A stretch of 16,323 nt of DNA, from positions 1 through 16,323 of the forward strand of contig DASSWB010000138.1 of NCBI GenBank assembly GCA_035705495.1. Direction: 5' to 3'. The position numbers and the translations under genes were made by a program. Within the stretch, counting starts at the first letter, position 1; every line of letters starts with the position of its first letter. The notes beneath the pieces are model-generated. The model made no database searches. It saw nothing but the letters and a program-made list of their open reading frames with translations, and was not told the origin of the DNA. Positions 7,608 to 13,207 of the stretch are shown here, piece after piece. Source of the DNA: DASSWB01 sp035705495. Its GTDB lineage: Bacteria; Bacteroidota; Bacteroidia; Flavobacteriales; Flavobacteriaceae.

Positions 7608-7831
7608 CATTGGTGTCCGGTTAAAGAGCATAGACCGTTACACTGCAAGAAAATAGAAAATAGAATTGATCCTAACTAATTGATGATCATAATAATATTT
7701 AAGTTCCTATTTCTAATAAAAAGAAAATTGAAAAATTTTCAAAAGTGAGCCCTGAGAGACAGCAATAGCTTCAAATTGTTGTCTTCGAAGAATCTTTTCG
7801 ATGTTGGCAAAAGTTTTACCGGACAACACTG
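7608..7831. mobile_element. MITE-like element or insertion sequence remnant (224 bp)
   Basis: The left end (7608-7626) reads CATTGGTGTCCGGTTAAAG and the reverse complement of the right end (7813-7831) reads CAGTGTTGTCCGGTAAAAC: 15 of 19 positions match, including GTCCGGT. The ends are bordered by identical 9-base sequences AAAGGAAAT at 7599-7607 and 7832-7840, as expected for a target-site duplication. The interior has no frame longer than a few dozen codons, so it encodes no transposase and must be non-autonomous or a deletion remnant. The flanking repeat is itself internally repetitive (AAAGGAAA recurs), so part of the duplication match could predate insertion. The parent family is not identified; a 9-bp duplication would suit IS4-like or similar elements. 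Confidence 0.6.
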
Positions 7832-7842
7832 AAAGGAAATCC

Positions 7843-7860
7843 CAAATTCCAAAAAGGAAA
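7843..7860. repeat. Direct repeat copy 2, CAAATTCCAAAAAGGAAA
   Basis: An exact 18-base copy of 7589-7606, on the far side of the MITE-like element. A related 17-base sequence with one mismatch lies across the nadA-nadB junction (13191-13207). Confidence 0.75.
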
Positions 7861-7923
7861 AAAATGAAGTAAGCATTGGGGAATTAAACCCTATAAGATT
7901 AATATAAACTACTTTTTATCAGC

Positions 7924-8379
7924 GTGAAAATTATTAGTTATAACCCAATTTATGCCCCCAATTTTGAAGCCTTGAATCTTCAATGGCTGGAAGAACTCTT
8001 CTATGTGGAACCCCATGACACCGAAGTTTTGGGCAATCCTGAAAAATATATCATAGAACCGGGCGGAAATATTTTCTTTATTTTAAAAGATGAAAAAGCC
8101 ATCGGGACTGTGGCGCTGATGAAAATGGAACCCGGTATTTTTGAACTGACAAAAATGGCAATCTCGCCTCAATTCCGTGGAAATAAATACGGTCAGAAAT
8201 TAATGGAACATTGCATCAATTTTGCCAAAGAAAATAATTATGAAAAATTGATTATTTACTCAAGTCGCAAACTGGAGAATGCAATTTTCATTTATAAAAA
8301 ATTCGGATTTGTTGAAATTCCCATTGAAGAGAATAATCCGTATGCGCGCGGGGATATCAAAATGGAATTGGTGCTTTAG
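7924..8379 (+). CDS. GNAT family N-acetyltransferase
   Basis: The 151-residue protein has the GNAT fold, which transfers an acyl group from acyl-CoA to an amine; the substrate cannot be read from the sequence. Visible features are a central strand pair (NIFFILKDEKAIGTVALMKM), the strand FELTKMAIS leading into the CoA pyrophosphate-binding motif QFRGNKYGQ (R85-G-N-K-Y-G90), a following helix, and the C-terminal block ENAIFIYKKFGFVEIP that closes the domain and carries the common Tyr/Phe near the acceptor site. The start is a GTG at 7924, because no ATG gives the complete N-terminal strand. It stands alone, after the repeat-bearing intergenic stretch. Confidence 0.85.
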   Translation: MKIISYNPIYAPNFEALNLQWLEELFYVEPHDTEVLGNPEKYIIEPGGNIFFILKDEKAIGTVALMKMEPGIFELTKMAISPQFRGNKYGQKLMEHCINFAKENNYEKLIIYSSRKLENAIFIYKKFGFVEIPIEENNPYARGDIKMELVL

Positions 8380-8402
8380 CAGAAAACACGGTTCGATTTA
8401 TT

Positions 8403-8430
8403 GAAAAGCCTTAGCTTCTAATTTTTTTTA
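8403..8430 (+). terminator. Weak terminator candidate after the acetyltransferase gene
   Basis: A short AAGC-CTTA-GCTT hairpin (8406-8417) is followed by a run of eight T after CTAA. The stem is only four base pairs, so this is tentative. Confidence 0.3.
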
Positions 8431-8459
8431 TTGTCATTTATCTCCTTTGTCTATATTTA
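8431..8459 (+). promoter_or_regulatory. Promoter of the aspartic protease gene
   Basis: TTG at 8431-8433 and TATATTTA at 8452-8459 are separated by 18 bases, fitting the Bacteroidota TTG-N17-23-TAnnTTTG pattern with one mismatch at the last base. Transcription would start near 8465, about 20 bases before the TTG start codon. Confidence 0.55.
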
Positions 8460-8466
8460 CAAAGGA
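8443..8466. promoter_or_regulatory. Perfect 8-bp inverted repeat spanning the -7 element (possible operator)
   Basis: TCCTTTGT (8443-8450) and ACAAAGGA (8459-8466) are exact reverse complements around the eight-base centre CTATATTT, which is mostly the -7 box. A dimeric regulator bound here would block the promoter. There is no following T-run, so a terminator is unlikely. Confidence 0.45.
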
Positions 8467-8483
8467 ACAAACGTGCCCTTACT

Positions 8484-9791
8484 TTGAAAAATCTTGCGTT
8501 TTTTATATTTTTTCTTTCTATTCCAACGCTAGCTCAGGATGGTTTTCGCATTGAAAACAACAGGGCAAAATTCAGTCTTTCCTTTGAACTTGTCAATGAT
8601 CTTATTATTGTTCCCGTGCAACTAAATGGCGTTGAGCTCTCATTTTTATTGGATACAGGAGTTGATAAAACAATTTTATTCAGTCTGAAAGCGAATGATT
8701 CCATGGAGTTACATAGTACGTCATCGGTTTTTTTTCGCGGTTTGGGAACCGACAAGGCGGTGAAAGCGCTGCAATCAAAAGGACACCAAATTCAGATTGG
8801 AAAAGCAATAAACAACAACACGACGGTTTTTATCATTTTTGAACATGAAATGAGTCTTTCTACCCGCATGGGAGTTCCCATTCATGGAATTATAGGATAT
8901 GATTTTTTTAAAGATTTTGTGGTCAAAGTCAATTACCAAACCCGAAAATTGAAAGTTTACGATCCTAAAAAGTTCGAATATAGAAATTGCAGGGGGTGCG
9001 ATGATTTGGAAATCGTTTTTCAAAAGAACAAACCTTTTACCAAAGTTGCAGCGCAAGTCAATGACTCCATAAGCAAAAACTTAAACTTATTAATTGACAG
9101 CGGATCTGGTGATGCGCTATGGCTTTTTCAGGGTACTGATAAACAACTTCAGGTTCCGGAAAACGCTTTTCCCGACTTTTTAGGTTTTAGTTTAAGCGGA
9201 AGTGTTCACGGATTTAGGAGCCGAATTCCTTCTTTAAAAATCGGAAATTTCAAATTTGAGGAAATTACTGCCAGTTTTCCCGACACTACATACACTGAAG
9301 GAATTAATGAACTCCATAACAGGGACGGAAGCTTGGGTTCAAAAGTTTTGAAACGGTTTCATATGATTATAGATTATTCTCATAACAAAATCCGTTTGAA
9401 GCCAAATAGAGCTTATAAAGATGCTTTTGAATATGATATGAGTGGCATCGTATTGGCCCATGCTGGTCTTGCATTTGTAAAAGAATTTGAGGTGTTTGAA
9501 ATTGAAGTCAGCATAGAAAACGATATTTCCAAGCGAAAGACGCACCAGCCTAAGTTTTCTTTAAAACCACAGTACATTATCATGGAAGTCCGCAAAAACT
9601 CACCTGCGGAAATTGCCGGACTTCAAAAAGGAGATATGTTGATCAGCATTAATGGAAGAGCAACGTACAATTTTACGCTTTCAAAAATTTTAAAAATTTT
9701 GAGTTCTGAAGACGGGAAAAAAATAAAAATGAAAATTAAACGCAACGGAATTGAGCAGACGATTTCCTTTAAGCTGGAAAGGCTTTTGTAA
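8484..9791 (+). CDS. Exported two-lobed retropepsin-like aspartic protease with C-terminal PDZ domain
   Basis: The 435-residue protein starts with a signal peptide (MKNLAFFIFFLSIPTLAQ, likely cleaved after about residue 18), so it is exported. Two homologous lobes follow, each with an active-site motif: FLLDTGVDKT (D57-T-G59) and LLIDSGSGDA (D205-S-G207). The hydrophobic glycine motifs HGIIGYDFF (134-142) and GSLGSKVLKRF (282-292) match the second conserved element of each lobe. Residues about 363-432 form a PDZ domain (IIMEVRKNSPAEIAGLQKGDMLISING). The likely role is envelope proteolysis directed by PDZ binding; the target is unknown. The start is TTG at 8484, because no ATG or GTG retains the signal peptide. 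The 3' end is 8 bases from the convergent small ORF. Confidence 0.85.
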   Translation: MKNLAFFIFFLSIPTLAQDGFRIENNRAKFSLSFELVNDLIIVPVQLNGVELSFLLDTGVDKTILFSLKANDSMELHSTSSVFFRGLGTDKAVKALQSKGHQIQIGKAINNNTTVFIIFEHEMSLSTRMGVPIHGIIGYDFFKDFVVKVNYQTRKLKVYDPKKFEYRNCRGCDDLEIVFQKNKPFTKVAAQVNDSISKNLNLLIDSGSGDALWLFQGTDKQLQVPENAFPDFLGFSLSGSVHGFRSRIPSLKIGNFKFEEITASFPDTTYTEGINELHNRDGSLGSKVLKRFHMIIDYSHNKIRLKPNRAYKDAFEYDMSGIVLAHAGLAFVKEFEVFEIEVSIENDISKRKTHQPKFSLKPQYIIMEVRKNSPAEIAGLQKGDMLISINGRATYNFTLSKILKILSSEDGKKIKMKIKRNGIEQTISFKLERLL

Positions 9792-9799
9792 TTTCGCAA

Positions 9800-10075
9800 C
9801 TATTCCATTTCCTCCATTGCATCTTCCCAAATTTGCATCATTTCCCAATAATTATCATCTGCAGTTTGACCGTTTGGATAATTGACCAATAAAATATCAT
9901 TGAAGGTCTCCAGTTCCCAATCTTCTGTATTGGGATTGTAGATATACTCCCTGCGGGTTTTTAATTCGATTTTGACCTGATTTGTTTGAGGTTCCACATT
10001 AAAATATCCACTGATCGAAATAGATTTTATATCCGCCAATACGACTGCATTTCCATTAAGATTGATGATTTTCAT
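9800..10075 (-). CDS. Small acidic protein of unknown function
   Basis: I do not recognise this 91-residue protein. It begins MKIINLNGNAVVLADIKSIS, a pattern of short strands, continues through VKIELKTRREYIYNP and DILLVNYPNG, and ends in an acidic helix (NYWEMMQIWEDAMEEME). It has no signal peptide or membrane segment and looks like a small cytosolic beta-rich domain, possibly a binding partner. The frame is open upstream to an ATG at 10132, which would add 19 Lys-rich residues and overlap the end of the preceding DUF2779 gene by 10 bases; the ATG at 10075 is preferred because it starts cleanly at the first strand. Either way it lies directly downstream of that gene in the same orientation, so co-transcription is likely. 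Confidence 0.7.
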   Translation of the reverse strand: MKIINLNGNAVVLADIKSISISGYFNVEPQTNQVKIELKTRREYIYNPNTEDWELETFNDILLVNYPNGQTADDNYWEMMQIWEDAMEEME

Positions 10076-10122
10076 GACCTGTTTTTTTATAATTTTTTTT
10101 CTATCTAAATCCTTTTTCAATT

Positions 10123-12078
10123 TTACTTGCATACTTCCCTGAAATATTCATAAATCATCACCATCGCCAAAGTATCCAATTCGCAGTATCGCAACAATCC
10201 ATTTTTAATGGCATTCCGCTCCTCTTCTTCTACGTCTGGAAATTGTAATTTCCCGTACGCAAAAAGGGCAGCACCGCCATCAGCGATTTCGGTCAGGCTT
10301 TCGGAAACTTTTTCGAGTTGTTCATTGTCCCAACCGTCAAAAATTGAGGGCAAAGCCTTATACGGACTCACGGGAATGCCATTTTTCATTTTTAAAAAAA
10401 CATGCGAATTTCCAAAATTCCTGCTCGTTACCTGCAAATTTGATAAAGGTTGCTGGTATTTCTCTTGAAGAAATTCACTCGATTGCAACACCGCTGGAAG
10501 AATGGCTTTAATAGAATTTGATCCTTTTGTTACCGGATCATAATAATAGTTCACTACGGTTTTTTGTAAATCGATCATATCTCGTTCCCCGCGCCAAGTT
10601 TTTGCGTTTTTGCCGGTGTTGTGGCTGATGCTTTCTATAAAATCCATTAATTCCCGTTTATCGGATTCGTCAGAATTCTGCAACTGATTGTAGATAACAT
10701 TCACAATCGTATTTTCGTGATTGTGGTATCTAAAAATACTGCCGTTATTGCTTTCCAAGGATTTTTTAAGCGCACGAATAAATTCGAAATTTGGAAAAAC
10801 GCCAACTTCTGCATTCAAATATTCGTTATAATGCTCCACGCGTCCGTCTTCAAAAACAATATGATGACTAAACTGAAAAGCCAGCTGCTCATAAGGATGC
10901 ATTCCGGTCATAAATGGTATGGCGACAGCTGTGGTTTCAAAATCTATGAAATTCAACGGGAATTTCCATGAAGCCAATTCCAGTTTTAAATTTTCCAAGT
11001 CGAAAAAAGGTGTATTGTCTCCATAAAGTGTTTTTTCAATTTGAAGCCATTGTCTTTCCGACCGACTCATTTTTCCTGCTTCGAGTTTAATGTCGAAATC
11101 ATTTTCGGTGATTTCATGCATGAAAAATTTACCTTCTTCCAAAAGTTTCCGTGCGGGATTATACCAAACATCATAAATTTTGGGTCTGTTGATTTCTTCA
11201 GGGGAAAGCTGAAGCTGTTCCTGCCAACATTCGTGATATCCGCTTTTGGTTTCTGCGGAAGAAGTTTCGGAGATAAATTCGCAGCCTTTGCACTGTCCAC
11301 CAATCTGCGTAAATATTTTTCTGTCGTTTTGGTAATTTTCCAAAAAGAAAAAAACGAGTTCATCGAAAGATTTTGTTTCGTCAATCGGATTGTTCTTCAG
11401 AATAAAATCAATTTCGGCGTCCACATTTATTTTACAAAGAATCGGATCTCCAAGATCTTCCAATGTCAACCCTTCCTTTTTCATAACTCCGGTGCGCAAT
11501 TCAGAATTTGCCACCACTTTAAAACATTGATGCAATCCGTCAACACTTGTGGTCGCATCTTTATCTACCAATTTTAAAAACGCTGAAATATTCCATTCGG
11601 GAAAAACGCGCTGCATCACAAATTTTTGAAATGCAACATCGTACAGATATGGATCCCAACCACCAATCAATTTTTCGGATTTGAGAAAAGATTCATGCGA
11701 CCCACTCGAAATGGATTTGGCTTTTACTTCAATCAATTCAACATTATTTCCGCGTTTTACCAAAATATCCACCCGAATGAAAAGCCCGTCGATCAAAAAT
11801 GCCGGTTCAAAAATGACGACATTTTCCTGTTTTAAAAGATTTGTGGTTTTTTCGACCAACAAATCATAATTATAATCGTCACCAAGAATCGCGATTCCGT
11901 CTGGATATTTCATCCGCGCCAATTCTTCAACTTGAAATCCGCCTTGCGCCAAAGCTTCCAAAAAACTGTCGTTTTCAGATTTGTTTTCGTATTCTTTTTT
12001 TCGGGTATAAAAAAGTTTGGTGGGACAATCCAATGCCAATTTAAATCGTGATTTGGTGAGGTAACGCGGATTTTTCAA
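10123..12078 (-). CDS. DUF2779 protein: Cas4-like Fe-S nuclease fused to a DEDD exonuclease-like domain
   Basis: The 651-residue protein has two nuclease-like parts. Residues 1-290 resemble Cas4/AddB-type PD-(D/E)XK nucleases: LALDCPTKLFY (Cys18), a core RVDIL...ELIEVKAKS (D104, E117, K119), and a cysteine cluster C263-x2-C266...C284. With Cys18 these make the four ligands expected of a 4Fe-4S cluster. The C-terminal half (about 370-651, DUF2779) starts with LNFIDFET (D379, E381), the first DEDD motif of RNase H-fold exonucleases, and ends with YCELDTLAMV (D635); YHNHEN (451-456) and the RDMIDL segment (499-504) lie between. This suggests a DNA or RNA nuclease; the biological role is unknown. 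The TTG at 12078 gives MKNPRYLTKSRFKLAL, as in relatives; the earlier ATG at 12126 would add 16 implausible residues. A small unknown gene follows. Confidence 0.85.
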   Translation of the reverse strand: MKNPRYLTKSRFKLALDCPTKLFYTRKKEYENKSENDSFLEALAQGGFQVEELARMKYPDGIAILGDDYNYDLLVEKTTNLLKQENVVIFEPAFLIDGLFIRVDILVKRGNNVELIEVKAKSISSGSHESFLKSEKLIGGWDPYLYDVAFQKFVMQRVFPEWNISAFLKLVDKDATTSVDGLHQCFKVVANSELRTGVMKKEGLTLEDLGDPILCKINVDAEIDFILKNNPIDETKSFDELVFFFLENYQNDRKIFTQIGGQCKGCEFISETSSAETKSGYHECWQEQLQLSPEEINRPKIYDVWYNPARKLLEEGKFFMHEITENDFDIKLEAGKMSRSERQWLQIEKTLYGDNTPFFDLENLKLELASWKFPLNFIDFETTAVAIPFMTGMHPYEQLAFQFSHHIVFEDGRVEHYNEYLNAEVGVFPNFEFIRALKKSLESNNGSIFRYHNHENTIVNVIYNQLQNSDESDKRELMDFIESISHNTGKNAKTWRGERDMIDLQKTVVNYYYDPVTKGSNSIKAILPAVLQSSEFLQEKYQQPLSNLQVTSRNFGNSHVFLKMKNGIPVSPYKALPSIFDGWDNEQLEKVSESLTEIADGGAALFAYGKLQFPDVEEEERNAIKNGLLRYCELDTLAMVMIYEYFREVCK

Positions 12079-12118
12079 AATAAAAGTTTTTTTTGTTAAT
12101 GTAAAGAAACAACAGGAA

Positions 12119-12137
12119 TACGACAAAACACGTCGTA
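12119..12137. promoter_or_regulatory. Inverted repeat in the divergent DUF2779/nadA spacer
   Basis: TACGAC (12119-12124) and GTCGTA (12132-12137) are perfect reverse complements with a 7-base spacer. The repeat lies about 40 bases upstream of the DUF2779 TTG start and about 75 bases upstream of the nadA promoter. It could be an operator for the nuclease gene. There is no adjoining T-run on either strand. Confidence 0.3.
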
Positions 12138-12190
12138 GTTAGAATAAATTCCGAAGCAAAAGAATGTAAACCCAATATGATTAAAATCAT

Positions 12191-12220
12191 TTCGCTACAG
12201 CGCCTTCCCTTCTAATTTTG
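12191..12220 (+). promoter_or_regulatory. Promoter of nadA-nadB
   Basis: TAATTTTG at 12213-12220 is an exact TAnnTTTG match. Nineteen bases upstream lies TTC (12191-12193) instead of TTG, the same arrangement as at the ABC-F promoter. Transcription is predicted from about 12226, leaving a leader of roughly 19 bases before the nadA ATG. No NadR/NrtR-type operator was recognised. Confidence 0.55.
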
Positions 12221-12244
12221 CATCGTTTAAACGCAAATGAGAGA

Positions 12245-13192
12245 ATGAAAACAGACGTTATTGTAAATCAAGATCTTCAGCAAAAAGTGATCGACCTGAA
12301 AAAAGAAAAAAACGCGGTGATTTTGGCACATTATTACCAAGAGCCCGCAATTCAGGAAGTGGCCGATTTTGTAGGGGACAGTTTGGAACTTTCCAAAAAA
12401 GCCGCTCAAACCGATGCGGAGATTATTGTTTTTGCCGGAGTTCATTTCATGGCTGAAACGGCAAAAATCCTGAATCCGAACAAAAAGGTACTATTGCCCG
12501 ATATGAAAGCTGGCTGTTCCTTGGCTGATGGTTGTCCGCCAGATGCTTTTCGGGAATTCAAAAAGAAATATACAGATCATGTGGTGGTTACTTACATCAA
12601 TTGTTCCGCAGAAATAAAAACGATGAGCGATATTGTTTGTACCTCATCAAATGCACAACGGATTATCAATTCCATTCCCAAAGAACAACCCATTATTTTT
12701 GCACCCGATAAAAACTTGGGAAAATACCTCATTGAACAAACGGGACGCGATATGGTTTTATGGGAAGGCTCGTGCATTGTGCATGAAGCTTTTTCAATTG
12801 AAAAATTGATTGATTTGTACAGAAAACATCCTGAAGCCGTTATTGTTGCACATCCCGAATCTGAAACCCATATTCTCAAAACCGCACAATATGTAGGATC
12901 AACTTCGGGAATTCGTGAGTATGTGAAAAACAGCGATAAAAATACTTTTATTGTGGCCACCGAAGCGGGAATTTTACACCAAATGCAAAAAGATGTTCCG
13001 CATAAAACTTTGATTCCCGCGCCTGCAAAAGAAGACAACACCTGTGCTTGCAGTGAATGTGCGTTTATGAAATTGAATACATTGGACAAGTTGTACAAAT
13101 GTTTGAAAAATGAAACACCCGAAATTATTTTGGATAAACAATTAATGGCAGAAGCACGGATTTCCATTGAACGCATGATGGCATTGTCTTAA
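12245..13192 (+). CDS. nadA: Quinolinate synthase NadA
   Basis: NadA condenses iminoaspartate with dihydroxyacetone phosphate to give quinolinate, using an oxygen-sensitive 4Fe-4S cluster, in de novo NAD synthesis. The 315-residue protein has the three-fold repeated layout, with AHYYQEP (28-34), DMKAGCSLADGCP (Cys91), TYINCSAEIK, WEGSCIVHE (Cys177), VAHPESE and NTCACSECAFMKLNTL. Cys91, Cys177 and Cys272 are at the positions of the cluster ligands. The extra C267-x-C269-x2-C272 arrangement resembles the Cys-rich motif of longer bacterial NadA proteins. The ATG at 12245 is chosen over the in-frame TTG at 12218, which overlaps the promoter. A three-codon frame (ATG at 12237) ends on the nadA start. 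nadB follows after 8 bases. Confidence 0.95.
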   Translation: MKTDVIVNQDLQQKVIDLKKEKNAVILAHYYQEPAIQEVADFVGDSLELSKKAAQTDAEIIVFAGVHFMAETAKILNPNKKVLLPDMKAGCSLADGCPPDAFREFKKKYTDHVVVTYINCSAEIKTMSDIVCTSSNAQRIINSIPKEQPIIFAPDKNLGKYLIEQTGRDMVLWEGSCIVHEAFSIEKLIDLYRKHPEAVIVAHPESETHILKTAQYVGSTSGIREYVKNSDKNTFIVATEAGILHQMQKDVPHKTLIPAPAKEDNTCACSECAFMKLNTLDKLYKCLKNETPEIILDKQLMAEARISIERMMALS

Positions 13193-13207
13193 ATTCCAAA
13201 ATGGAAA
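13191..13207. repeat. Diverged repeat copy across the nadA-nadB junction
   Basis: AAATTCCAAAATGGAAA matches 16 of 17 bases of the repeat core AAATTCCAAAAAGGAAA found at 7590 and 7844. Its first bases belong to the nadA stop codon and its single difference creates the nadB ATG. It may be a repeat recruited as a ribosome-entry region, or chance in AT-rich sequence. Confidence 0.4.

Larger units (their letters stand above)
7552..7923. other. Gene-free intergenic stretch of 372 bases with repeats
   Basis: No convincing coding frame, tRNA or terminator with a T-run is seen here. It contains a 7-bp inverted repeat TTGATAC...GTATCAA (7567-7573 and 7585-7591, 11-base spacer), two copies of an 18-base direct repeat, a 224-bp MITE-like element between them, and a weak -7-like sequence TACTTTTT (7910-7917) just before the next gene. 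Confidence 0.7.

Noticed and set aside
7713..7826. A short minus-strand frame inside the MITE-like element (about 37 codons) as a possible transposase fragment.
   Set aside because: Too short, has no recognisable motif and starts in the inverted repeat. Nothing supports coding.
11041..11577. A 178-codon plus-strand frame opposite the DUF2779 gene.
   Set aside because: It is antisense to a well-supported gene, has a composition typical of a shadow frame (many Phe, Ile and Asn) and no recognisable domain.
10123..12078. A CRISPR-Cas locus, suggested by the Cas4-like domain.
   Set aside because: No repeat-spacer array and no other cas gene occur in the window. Cas4-like nucleases are common outside CRISPR systems.
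12592..13176. A 194-codon minus-strand frame opposite nadA.
   Set aside because: It lies fully within the conserved nadA gene and is rich in Cys, Ser and Ile with no domain. It is an antisense shadow.
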